A DNA stretch of 64,000 bases from the NCBI GenBank assembly GCA_027625915.1, contig JANTQA010000018.1, forward strand, positions 348,501 through 412,500, in the 5' to 3' direction. A program made the translations under genes and the position numbers. Shown here in pieces: positions 31,230 to 41,272 of the stretch; within the stretch, counting starts at the first letter, position 1; each line of letters starts with the position of its first letter. The notes beneath the pieces are model-generated. The model saw only the letters and a program-made list of their open reading frames with translations. It was not told the origin of the DNA and ran no database searches. This DNA is from Anaeramoeba flamelloides (lineage: Eukaryota; Metamonada; Anaeramoebidae).

Positions 31230-31765
31230 TGTTATTTAATTTTTTTAGGATACATTTCTGTTTCGTTGGCGTTTCAAAATGAAAGTGTAGGGAAATGGTT
31301 TCTGAACTTTTTCAATTTTGCAATCTTTGGGATCAATAAACCCATTCTGTTTCCTTTTTCTCCTTTGTTTTGGGGATTTTGTATATTTGGGTTAGTGCTG
31401 TGTCTTCTCTCAATTTTAGTAAATGTGATAAGTGAAGAGATCAGCTTGTTTACAATAGGAAGGTAGTTTGGTGTTCTTTATTTCCAGTCGATTATGAGAG
31501 TGCCTTTGAAAGTGACTATTATTGGGGTATGGTATAATTCAAAATACCAAACTTTCGAATTCATTTTCTCTTCTCATCTAAAATTTCAATGGGCTGTGCT
31601 GTTCAGATTGGTTATAAAAAAGTTTTTGTTTTCCACATATTAAGGGATCTTTTGAATTTGATAATGGAGTTTCGCAAATGGTTTATGGTTCCTTTTATTT
31701 TTCCAAACCAAAGAAATTTGAAAGGAAAAGGTTTTCAGCCTTTTTTGAAGTTAGTTTAAAAATCA
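31230..31765 (+). pseudogene. Decayed or multi-exon host gene fragment, unidentified
   Basis: This stretch is less AT-rich than its surroundings. After a TTTTTTTAG acceptor-like site near 31250 one frame reads YISVSLAFQNESVGKWFLNF and then a hydrophobic FWGFCIFGLVLCLLSILVNV to a stop at 31466. After another acceptor-like TTTATTTCCAG near 31487 frames read VDYESAFESDYYWGM, VYNSKYQTF-like text and DNGVSQMVYGSFYFSK, with stops between. A gene of this composition probably once stood here. It could be a short multi-exon gene that I failed to assemble. Confidence 0.3.
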
Positions 31766-32089
31766 TGTTTCTTGTTTCACAAAATTAAAAACAATTTTTT
31801 TGTCAAATTAAAATATTTAAAAATTTAAAAATAAAAAAAAATAAAAAACTCTTTTAACCATTTTAAGCATTGAAACCAAATTTGTAGGTGAAAATATAAA
31901 AGAGTCAAGATCATTTCCAAATTTTAAAATTTTTCAAAATTTTAATAATTCCCAACTCAAAATTAAAAATCCAAAAGTCTCGGGAGTACGGCCCCTCCAC
32001 TTTATATTCAAGTATTATCAAATAAAAGGTAAGGGAATAAACATACATCAATTTAATTCCGAGTGAAAGTTTTGCAAGGGGTAAAAAAA

Positions 32090-32215
32090 AATCGATTTAA
32101 AATTTGCTTTGTTTTGTTCAAAAAGTCATACAAGTTTTTGGATCAAAAAATGTTTTTTTAAATTTCCTCAAAAAAAACGAAAATAGGAATATTTTAGCTT
32201 TCCTTTAAGATATAA
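32090..32215 (-). mobile_element. Short LINE fragment
   Basis: The sequence resembles 22650-22755, the most 5' recognisable part of LINE C, with the shared block AAATTTCCTCAAAAA and the end TTTCCTTTAAG. No motif is complete. Confidence 0.5.
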
Positions 32216-32287
32216 TCAATTAAATGTTTTATTTTTCTTGTGGTATTGTATTACAGAACCCACAGAGAATAAAATTCGGAGAATCCT

Positions 32288-32487
32288 TACAGTCAGTTTT
32301 AAATTTAAGGCACAAACTATCAACGAAATTTAAGGCACAATATAAATATCAAATTAAGGCACAAAATTTGGTTTCTATTAAAATAATTTGTAAAAAAAAA
32401 AATTCCAAATTTTGTTTCGTAATTTGAGTTTTTTTTGTGCCTTAAATTTCGTTGATAGTTTGTGCCTTAAATTTGAAACTGGCTGTA
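32288..32487. mobile_element. Palindromic TA-flanked MITE (TTAAGGCACAAA), copy A
   Basis: This 200-bp near-perfect hairpin carries ATTTAAGGCACAAACT on one arm and AGTTTGTGCCTTAAATT on the other. The edges are TACAGTCAGTTT and AAACTGGCTGTA. TA plus CAGT ends suit Tc1/mariner mobilisation. Confidence 0.85.
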
Positions 32488-32602
32488 AGGTTAAAGTAAT
32501 CACTAAGATTTTGAGAAAATCTAATTGTGTTGATAATGCTATAATCTAGAAAGCAAATTTTTCTGACTAAAATTGATTTTGAATTGAAAACGAAAATTAG
32601 TG

Positions 32603-32804
32603 TACAGTCAGTTTCAATTTTAAGGCACAAACTTTCAACGAAATTTAAGGCACAAAAAAAATCTCAAATTAAGGCACAAAATTCAAATACTAGTAAAAAT
32701 AAATTGTAAAAAATTAAAATTGCAAATTTTGTGCCTTAATTTGAGATTTTTTTGTGCCTTAAATTTCGTTGAAAGTTTGTGCCTTAAAAGTGAAACTGAC
32801 TGTA
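32603..32804. mobile_element. Palindromic TA-flanked MITE (TTAAGGCACAAA), copy B
   Basis: This second copy starts 116 bp after copy A. The edges are TACAGTCAGTTTC and GAAACTGACTGTA, and the arms pair along nearly their whole length through TCAACGAAATTTAAGGCAC. Its better symmetry suggests that it is younger than copy A. Confidence 0.88.
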
Positions 32805-32814
32805 ATTAAAAAAA

Positions 32815-33244
32815 TACTTGACAAGATTTTTAATTTTAATATTAGGAAAATTTTTGTATAATTGCTTTTTTTGAAAGAAAATCCTTTTTTTTTAAGAATC
32901 AAACTTTTTAAATTATAACTCACGCACTTATTAGGATGATGATTAATGAAATCAACACTTTTTTCAAAACACCATTAAATCAATTAAAAAACAAGAATAA
33001 ACATTATTATTTTCCAAATTCTAGTAAACCTACGATAAAACCCGATTTTTTTTTCAAATTAAATTTATCTACTTCAGTTATTAAAAAATTACTTAAATAT
33101 TCTCTAAACACCATACTTTAATGAAACTTTGGTAGTTTTGTTACTTTTTTCAAAAAAAAATGTTTCTAAAAAGGCTATGATTGAAAATATTTCCCTAATA
33201 TTACACATTTTCCGAATATTAATAATTAAAAATCTTGTCAGGTA
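32815..33244 (+). mobile_element. TA-flanked MITE (CTTGACAAGATTTTTAATT)
   Basis: The left end is TACTTGACAAGATTTTTAAT. The right end, complemented, is TACCTGACAAGATTTTTAAT, with similarity continuing through TAATATTMGGAAAA. A relative is at 59951-60421, sharing CACTTATTAG, TTAATGAAATCA and TATCATTTTCCAAATT-like text. It is 430 bp; small frames through it are not coding. Confidence 0.8.
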
Positions 33245-35898
33245 TTTTTTCTTATCAACACAAGAGTAAACATAAAACTGAGATCAAAATTGTTTTTTAT
33301 TGCTCAACAAATTCAAAATTTTCTTAAATTTCGATTTTTGGTGTTTAGAAGTCTCTAGGACGTCTAGTTTTCGAGATATTACCCAAAATCGATTGTTATA
33401 TACAAATTTTTTAATAGTGATTTTTCACAACTATTTTGGGCAATAACTCGAAAAATATAAGAGACCCAAAAAAATGTATTATTGAGATTGTTTTTATATA
33501 GTGACTCCCATAGATTAAAATAAATTTTAAAGTTTTTTTTTTTTTGAAAAAAAAAAAAAAAAATTTTTTTTAATTGTAGATATTAGTATATATAAATAAT
33601 TTAAAATCTTCTACTCCTAACACGGAAAAAACTACTTAGTTATCAGTATTTATCCGAATTTTGGTACCTTAAGAGGATTTGAATTTTTGAAAAAAAAATT
33701 TTGAAAAGATTTAAAGGTAAATTCAGGTAGCAAACATGTATACTTTAATTGATCAAATTATATATAAAAATTTTAAAAAAAAATTAAAAAAAACTATTAA
33801 TTTAATTGATCTTATCAGGAATTGAACTCCAGCTACACACTTTTCAAATTTTGAGATCTCGGTACTCTACCGATGAGCTAATGAGTAATTATAGGATATT
33901 TTAAAATTATAAAATTCTGAAGATAAAAAAATTGTATTTTAAATTGAGTAATTTTTCTAATATATTTTTTTTTAGAAAAAAAACTCTAAGTTTTTATGAT
34001 TAAAAAAAAATTTTTTTTTTTTTTTTTAAAAAAATTAAAAAACTTATAATTGAATTGAAAAAAACTTATATTAAAAAAAATTTTTTTTAGAAAAAAACAT
34101 TTTAATAGGAAACTCTAGTAAAAATTTTTTTCAATTGTTTTAGCATTTTTTTATTTTTTTCTAGTGATAACACTATCAAAAATTTGAAAAAAATGAATAT
34201 TTAGAGAAAATAAAATGAGTTCTAATATTTTTTTTTTCAAAATATTGTAATGTGAATTTTTTTAATTATAAATTAGAAAAAAAATGAAATTTTACTAGAG
34301 TTTTCCTATTAAAAAAATTTTTTTATTAAACTTTGTTTTTCAGTTAAAATAAAAATCATTTTTTTGAGATGTTTAAAAAAAATTTTTTTTTCAAAGTTAC
34401 CAATTTTTAGTACTTTAAAAAATATTTTTAAAAAAAAATTTTATATACATTTTTTAAAATTTTCAATTTTGAAAAAAGTCAAAAACACCCATTTTAAATA
34501 CTAAATATTTTCGAAACCACTAACCCCCATAAAGTTTAAATTTAAAAAATTCACAAAAAAAAAATCAAAATAAAAAATTTTTGAAAAAAAATTTTTGTCT
34601 ATGTCAAATAGATTTTTATATATCATTTTATCAATTCAGATTCACAGTAACTTATGTATTTTTATAATTAACTTGGATAAAAGTGAAAAAAAAAAAAAAA
34701 TTCAAAATTAAAATATTTATAACTATTATAGTTTAAAATATATTATAAATATAAAATTTGAGTAAATCAAAAATGGGAAAATCAAAAGAGTAGTAAAAAA
34801 AATTTCAAAAAAAATTTTTTTTTTAAACCTTAATTTTTTCAATTTTTTTCACCAAAATCATATTTTTGATCAAAAATTACCCTAGTAAGATGATCTTTAA
34901 AATACCAAAAAAAAATAATAAACATGTTTTTTGAAGTATTTCTTTTTCAATAATTATAAATAACATATTATACCTAAACTAAAAACAATTCTAATTTAAT
35001 TTTTTTCATAAATTATTTTATTTTTAATTAGTATTTTTTTAAAAATCCCTTTCCATATATATATAATTTGAAAACTAGAAAATTGTAATTTTATTCCTCG
35101 ATTATATCATGATAATATAAACTAAAATTAAAAATTTTCTAAATTATTAAAATATTATGAATAACCACAATAATACAATTTCATTGAAATTGGAGATAAT
35201 TATCATTTTTGTCAAATATGATCATCATTTTTTTATCTATTTAGTTTTTTCTTTTCATTTTATTTTTTTATTTAATATATTTATTTCATTGGATCAAATT
35301 TTTTTTTCAAGGATTGAAATTATGTTAAAGTTGACTTGTTCCAAATAGAAGAACTCATATACAATTAGTTGATAGTATCTAATCAATTGATCGATCAAAA
35401 ATTTTTAATAGAATTTTTAAACAAATTTATTAATATATTTTTTTGTATTGCTCTCTCCAAAAATTTTTAACAAACCGATGATTTATTAGTTTTGATAATT
35501 ATTTATTTTTTATTTTGTGAGTATTGTAATGTATAAAATAGGGTTAACAATCAAATTAGTTAATTGTTTGAATTTGGTATTTCGTCTTGAATTGATTAAA
35601 GAAGATTTTTTGGTGAAAATATGAATTTTGGTATGTTAAAATTTTTGATTCGGAGTTAAAATATCTAACAAATGATAAGGATATTAGATAAATTATTTCC
35701 AAAAAAGTGTGACAGTTTATTTTAAAATGTACTGATTAAACTTGTTGTTAAAAAAACTATTGAAATACTCAAAATTGTTATTCATTATATATCATTCTTC
35801 GAAAAAATATAATATCTTCTTAAACCAAAACATAATAAAATGAAAGAATCAAAATTGGAATTACAATTCATTACTCATTTAGATCTTCCCTCCTCAAG
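33245..35898. other. Extremely AT-rich stretch with long A/T runs and an inverted repeat
   Basis: It consists largely of A or T homopolymers. At 33375-33470 an imperfect inverted repeat pairs TTTCGAGATATTACCCAAAA with TTTTGGGCAATAACTCGAAA around a loop. No protein-like frame is seen. A tRNA-like sequence at 33808-33893 is annotated separately. The repeated runs make assembly errors likely here. Confidence 0.55.
33808..33893 (-). pseudogene. tRNA-like sequence with A and B boxes (tRNA pseudogene or Pol III-driven relic)
   Basis: On the minus strand TAGCTCATCGGTAGAG matches the Pol III A box and D-arm, with GCTC/GAGT pairing. GAGTTCAATTCC matches the B box and T-loop about 40 bases on. The T-stem pairs poorly, the acceptor arms do not pair, and I cannot place a convincing anticodon stem. 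It may be a worn tRNA or the head of a SINE. Confidence 0.45.
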
Positions 35899-36380
35899 AA
35901 CAGTGATGAAAATAATGTGTACCCAATGACTTTAATCTGTGTGACAAAATGTAATCCAGGCAGTTTTTTTTGTTCTTGTTCCAATACAACATCCAATTTA
36001 GTACCCAATAGTATACCGAAGTTTATCTGCCTTTTAAAAGTAATATCTGGTTATTTTCAGTAAAATATAAATTATTCATGCAATTATTAGAATTTTTTCT
36101 AATATTATTAATTTTTTTTTAATTTTTTTGTTTTTTTTATAGATAAAAACTTGCTCAAGTTTTAATTCTTTTTTTTGAAATAAATTTTTGAATTTGATCC
36201 TTCATTTTTAGAATTTCTTTTTAGTTAATAGAACTTTTTCGAATCAGTACCAGATTTACTTATGGTTTATTGTTGGTTTCTTGGATCGGTTAGAGTAGAG
36301 TTCTTCCTTTACAAAAACATACCTTTTTATTTTGAAACACGGATAATAGTCTTTGTGCACACATTATTTTGATCACTGTA
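35899..36380 (+). mobile_element. TA-flanked MITE (CAGTGATSAAAATAA ends)
   Basis: The left end is ACAGTGATGAAAATAATGTG and the right end is ACATTATTTTGATCACTGTA, which are inverted. It shares CCAATACAACATCCAAT, GGTTATTTTCAGTAAAAT and TTTGATCCTTCATTTTTAGA with 54867-55349. About 482 bp, no coding capacity. Confidence 0.78.
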
Positions 36381-37373
36381 GTCATAAGTTTTCAAAATAG
36401 GGATTGTGTAGTTTTTAAAATCTCATGAAAACAAATCCATCTTATTCTCTTTTTTCAATTCTCAAACCTTGGTTTTATTTAGGATTTTGAGTTAACCCAA
36501 ATATATCAGCCTATTTCAAAAAAAATGGACGAATAAATATATTGAGATATCAAAAATCTGAATCTATTTTCTTGCAAACTCTCTCTGTAAAAACAAAATA
36601 GGAAAAGTAAGTGATCTATTTTTCCCATTTATCATTTAAAGATGAATCGAGATTGAGTTCAAATTATTTTTTGTATGAATGGTGTCACTCAGTATCAATT
36701 TAGATACACCTTTAGGAGATTGATTTGTCTGACTTTTTTAAAAAAAAAGTTGACTTGAAAAAAAAATAATAAATAAAGTATTGAAAATACTACTGTACAT
36801 GATAGTAATCCTGACTAAGATTGGTAATTGTGAGTATTAGTAAAATTTTTGTCTATTTTCAGATCAAATCCTTTTTATAAATAATCAAATTTTTGATGAA
36901 TTCAGGAATGAACCTATCTAAAGTTCATTAAAGTAAGGTGTCTCTAGAATACTCAAATAATTGTTTGATAGCATAAGTTGATCTACTGATTTTGAAAAAA
37001 AATCGAATTTTAAAGAGGTTGACTAGAGAATTTGGACTTGAATAATTTTTCTTCTTGATTGGTTGTTTGAATAATGTTCTGAAAAAGGTGTAATTTCATT
37101 ATTCATCATTCTAATAAGTGATATGTTAGAATTGTAAAAAGTATTGATTCAAAAAAAAGATTTGATTCAAATAACAACAATTATTCAGCAATTATACTCT
37201 AGTTTTTCTGAGACTAACAACCAAAAAGTGTGACAGGGTTTCATGTTAGATATAATTTTTCAAACCCATATATCAAACAAATAGTTTACATTTTTTGCTT
37301 TTTGTATCTTTTAAATTGAACAAATCCTAAAAATTTATTTTTACAACAACCAAAATAAAACCTTGGTCTTTCG
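36381..37373. other. Non-coding region upstream of the membrane-protein gene
   Basis: AT-rich and without protein-like frames. Text near 36800-36880 loosely resembles the left part of the CTTGACAAG MITE family. No promoter motif is clear before the ATG at 37374. Confidence 0.4.
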
Positions 37374-39473
37374 ATGTACTTCAAAGATCTTCTTTTCTCA
37401 CAACCCTTGATGAACTCAGTGCTTGTTGTACTTCTAACAAGCATCTTGATCCAGAAAATGAGATTTTTCCTTTGTGGGCGGCGTCTTGTCTCGATTCGGT
37501 TTATGATCCGTCCCCTGGACAATTCGTATGGCACAAAGATTGCCGCGATTCCGCAATTCCAGCATGCCATTTTATTTCTTGAAACGCTGAACAAGAAACA
37601 TTCAAAATTTGTTGAACTTCAGCGTAACAAAGAGGACGACTCGACGAGCATCTTAACCGTCGAAAGCATTAAGAACATCTACCCTGAGCAGGGCTTTCTT
37701 GTATCGCCGCCGATTTATACCAACCGCATGATCAAGTGTGACCAGTATCTTGCGTTTATGCGCCGTTGGGACAAGTCCCAGGGCCAATATAGCACCCATG
37801 GCCACTCGTGCCAGGACTTTGCGTTTCAAAGCATCTACCAAGCGAGCGGCCGAGCGAACAGAATCGAGATTTACCATTCCTGCACAAGGCTCAAATTTGG
37901 ATGCGATCAAATCCAATGCAGCGATCCCATGCTTGCCATCAAGTCGCGGATATACCTTCCAAGGGTCCCCGAATTTCGCAGCATTCGCTCCTTTCTTCTG
38001 AGTGCTTTCCAAATGGTGATGAGTGTTTGTATCTACTTGAGCTTTGCTTTTGTCTCTCTTCGCGCCCTGAAGCACTTTTTTAATCTCACTCCACAAGAAA
38101 CGGAACAAATGCAGATCGAAGATTTACAGCAACAATTCTGGACACTCTTCTGCCTCTCTGTTGCTCTTGTGTATCTGGCGATCCCGTCGCTTGACTTTCT
38201 CTTTGAATTATCATTGTGGGCGAGCAAATTCGTTTTATACAGCTTTGCGCTTCTGAAGCGAGTGTCTTTATTGCTCCACCAATTCTCGAATTTGTTTGTC
38301 ATGTACTGTCGGGCGATCATAAGGCTGCTGATCTCTCGTTCGCGCTTCATTCAGGCAAGAAGGAGACTCATTGAAAAAAGCCATTCGATCTGGGGCCAGG
38401 CGCGCGTCTTGTACAACCAGACGCTCCATGATTTGGACACCTATGAATTGATACCAAGAAGGCAAATCAAGTATCTCAAAAATTTTGTTCTTCCAAAGCC
38501 CAAAAAGGACGCGACACAGCCCAAGAGCAAGAGCAAGAGCAAGCCACCCTTCATTGCGTTTAAGAAGATCCAAAGCGTCATTGAAACCTCACTATTGCCC
38601 CTCAGGCAAAATTTCGAACAAGCAGAGTCAATGCTCATTTACATTTCGAATTGGATCGTCTTCTTTGTGTTTTCGCTCCTCTTGTTTTGCAAACCTTCAC
38701 ACGAAATCCTTTTATCCATTTTGCCTTTCGACAAAAATTGCTTTATCGAGAAGATTCACCACATTGTCCAAAACTCCGATCTGCAACGATTAACACTGAT
38801 CAAAACTATTATTTTTTCTTTATTTACCCTCAATGGCAACGCAACTGCACAGAACCAAGTTCCAACATCCGCTTTGGAAAATGGCGAGAGTCACATTTCC
38901 AATTACCTTTACAATGACAAATGCCTCGTGTCAAATAATCACCTCTCGATAATATGGGGAATTTTTGTATTTTGCTTCATATTCAAAAAATTCATTGCCA
39001 AAATATTCTCAATAATTGTTTTTGTGGTTTTATTATTATTATTTGGTGTCTTATGGATCGTTTTTTCCATTACGTTTTTTTGCTTACACCTTTTATCAAT
39101 TGCTAGTTATGTAATATACAAAATAGTCCTCTTTGTAAATAAAATATATTCTCCTCGTTCACATTCTATCCCATACTTTTTCAAACAATTCGTCATAATG
39201 AGCTTTGTTTCTCTTTTAATATTTGTACAATGGAGCAGTGTTGATGTCAATGATTTGTCTTTCACTGATTTCTTGCAAAGCAGTTTAGTCTTGGCTTTCG
39301 TGATTATCTCTTGGGCTGCAGCATTATTTCTAAATTTGTTGTATATATCAGGAATAAGAATGATAGGAATCAATTATTTTACAAAATCTAAAATACTTCT
39401 CGTTATTTGCCCTTTTATAACAATGTTCCTTTTGAAAAAATATTCAATTGCGGAATTTAAAAAGATGCTGTAG
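37374..39473 (+). CDS. Unknown multipass membrane protein with a GC-rich 5' two thirds
   Basis: The single open frame from the ATG at 37374 to TAG codes 699 residues. A hydrophobic N-terminal segment (about 11-27) precedes a soluble region with Cys and His (HGHSCQDF near 143, SCTRLKFGCDQIQC near 169-182). Hydrophobic segments follow at about 206-230, 255-320, 421-440, 525-580, 603-619, 634-657 and 673-687. A Lys/Ser linker (KPKKDATQPKSKSKSKPP) lies near 375-392 with helical, charged text around it. I do not recognise the family. Hand counts give 31/60 and 35/60 G+C at 37681-37740 and 37801-37860, but 18/60 at 38941-39000, so base use shifts inside the gene near codon 470. Frames on the other strand here follow from the high GC and are not genes. 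Origin by transfer or fusion is a guess. Confidence 0.8.
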   Translation: MYFKDLLFSQPLMNSVLVVLLTSILIQKMRFFLCGRRLVSIRFMIRPLDNSYGTKIAAIPQFQHAILFLETLNKKHSKFVELQRNKEDDSTSILTVESIKNIYPEQGFLVSPPIYTNRMIKCDQYLAFMRRWDKSQGQYSTHGHSCQDFAFQSIYQASGRANRIEIYHSCTRLKFGCDQIQCSDPMLAIKSRIYLPRVPEFRSIRSFLLSAFQMVMSVCIYLSFAFVSLRALKHFFNLTPQETEQMQIEDLQQQFWTLFCLSVALVYLAIPSLDFLFELSLWASKFVLYSFALLKRVSLLLHQFSNLFVMYCRAIIRLLISRSRFIQARRRLIEKSHSIWGQARVLYNQTLHDLDTYELIPRRQIKYLKNFVLPKPKKDATQPKSKSKSKPPFIAFKKIQSVIETSLLPLRQNFEQAESMLIYISNWIVFFVFSLLLFCKPSHEILLSILPFDKNCFIEKIHHIVQNSDLQRLTLIKTIIFSLFTLNGNATAQNQVPTSALENGESHISNYLYNDKCLVSNNHLSIIWGIFVFCFIFKKFIAKIFSIIVFVVLLLLFGVLWIVFSITFFCLHLLSIASYVIYKIVLFVNKIYSPRSHSIPYFFKQFVIMSFVSLLIFVQWSSVDVNDLSFTDFLQSSLVLAFVIISWAAALFLNLLYISGIRMIGINYFTKSKILLVICPFITMFLLKKYSIAEFKKML

Positions 39474-39491
39474 AGAAGATATTTACCCCAA

Positions 39492-39495
<4 letters not shown>

Positions 39496-39528
<33 letters not shown>

Positions 39529-39556
39529 GATATATACACACACACATATATATATA
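39496..39556. repeat. Microsatellite (TC)n followed by (TA)/(CA) runs
   Basis: About sixteen TC units start 22 bases after the stop codon of the membrane-protein gene. Short ATATAC, ACACAC and ATATAT runs lead directly into a transposon end at 39555. Confidence 0.9.
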
Positions 39557-40118
39557 AAACTCTTTTTCATTCAAAGGGGCCAGTTTTATTGAAGAAATAG
39601 AACATATTCTATGAGTTTAATTCATTATTCTTCTCAAAATAAATTTTCAATTTTTAAAACAAGATCATTTTTTCTCATTTTGTAATTTTTTTTTTTTTGT
39701 ATTTCTTTTTTTCCTTTTCTTCTTTTACTTTTTTTTTTTTTTGTTTTTATCTAAAACGAAATTGGAAAAAAATCCTTTGTAACTCCAAATTAACATTAAG
39801 AAAAGTGAGGCTTTGTAATTTCTTCATACATTTAAATTAAAAAATCTTATTGTCAACAATTTTAATTTTCGAAAGAAATTGAGAAAATTTGCAAGAGATG
39901 TCCAAATGAAAGGAACCCAAAAAAATTTTTTTTAACATTATTTTTTTTTGAAATTGCTAGTTTTTCCAGGTATTTCCTTTAATGAAAATCTCAACTCGAA
40001 TCCGAAGTTTATTATTTCTATTATTTCTAAATAACAATCTAAATTTGGTTTATTCTTTAAAAACAAAAGTGAATTTTTCATTTTTGGCTGGGGATAACTT
40101 TGAGTCAAATTGAGTTTA
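39555..40118 (+). mobile_element. MITE, second family with CATTCAAAGGGGCC ends (copy 1 of 3)
   Basis: About 564 bp from TAAAACTCTTTTTCATTC to CAAATTGAGTTTA, with inverted edges. The terminal sequence is shared with the 704-bp CAGTCAAAGGGGCCC family, but the inside differs (GAAGAAATAGAACATATTC, TTGGTTTATTC). Copies lie at 42465-43603 and, reversed, at 60538-61111. Confidence 0.75.
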
Positions 40119-40193
40119 TAAAAATATATATAAACCCCAATTCAAAATTTTTAAAACACCAAAATTCGATTTGTGAAAAAAAAAACTTATTTT

Positions 40194-41256
40194 TTTTTTT
40201 TTTTTTTTTTTTATTGAGGAGGAAGTGTAGATTACACTCTAAGTGCCCTTTTACTTAAATTCCCTTTCAGAAATTTAAGCGTAAAATCATAGATTTCACG
40301 ATTATTAATTAACGAAAATAATTTTAAGCTATCATAATTTAAAATTATTTCATTAAAATTTAATTCTTTTTAACTTTTTCAGAAAAATTAATCTACTTTT
40401 TTTATAGGAAGGACATACCCATAAAAAGTGATCAATATTTTCTATTATTTCCTTATGTTCATATTTTAAACATAAAGGACAAAATTTATTTGAATTTTTA
40501 TTTATTACATAATAATATCTATTTAAGCAGTTGGTAAATGTTCTGAATTTTAGAATTGTTGAACTTGATGGATAACTTAAATATCTTTGATTAATAAATA
40601 AATTTTTTTGGTTTTTTAATTATTGCGAAATATTTTTGTACCTTCCAACTGGTAGAATTCAACAACTCATTATAATTATAATTATAAATTTCCTTTTAAG
40701 AAGGTTTAAACTCTCCGACTTCCAGTTAATTTTATTGTTTATTCTATGATTAAATTTTATTAATTTTTCCAGATAGGGTAGAGATAATTTCTTTTTAATT
40801 TATTTTTTGAATTTGAATTTCTTTTTTATTGATTGATATTACCAAATTTTCGAATTTAAATTCTGTTTTATAAATAAGAATTGGTGTGTTTCTGTTTATT
40901 TTGCAGATTTCAGTAATACATGTATTAATCCAAGAGTTTAAATAGTTTAGGGTTGCTATTTTATAATTATATATTTCTAATCCATATGTTAATTGACTTA
41001 ATATAAAAGATTTAAATAATCTTATTTTTTAAATTATTTGTTAATAAATTATTATTGAATAATTGTTTAGAACTATTATAAGTTTCTTTTGCCTTTTTAG
41101 GTTATAGACTAAATGTGAAATTTTTTCCAAATAAATTCCCAAATATTTAATTTTTGATAAATCTTGAGTAATTTCTGTTTTGTCTTCATTAGGTTTTAAT
41201 CCAAATTGGACAATTATTTGATATATAGCATTTAATTTTTCATTTATTTGATTCAT
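40194..41256 (-). mobile_element. LINE B-type copy, 5'-truncated, with target-site duplication
   Basis: On the minus strand the frame opens with KLNAIYQIIVQFGLKPNEDK and IKYLGIYLEK, the region just after the reverse-transcriptase catalytic box. It continues RLFKSFILSQLTYGLEIYNY, a zinc knuckle FCPLCLKYE..DHFLW, and the same 3' end as LINE B (GAGTGTAATCTACACTTC) with a long poly-A (poly-T on the plus strand at 40191-40213). AAAAAAAAACTTATTT flanks both sides (to 40193 and 41257-41272), a likely target duplication of about 16 bp. Stops interrupt the frame. Confidence 0.85.
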
Positions 41257-41272
41257 AAAAAAAAACTTATTT

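Noticed and set aside
32936-33121. A 61-codon frame as a small gene
   Set aside because: It lies entirely inside a TA-flanked MITE and is not open in the relative at 60.0-60.3 kb.
33808-33893. A functional tRNA gene
   Set aside because: A and B boxes are present but the acceptor, anticodon and T stems do not pair well.
37286-38917. Several overlapping frames on both strands in the GC-rich gene
   Set aside because: High GC lowers stop frequency in all frames. Only the 699-codon frame has a full membrane topology and continues into AT-rich DNA.
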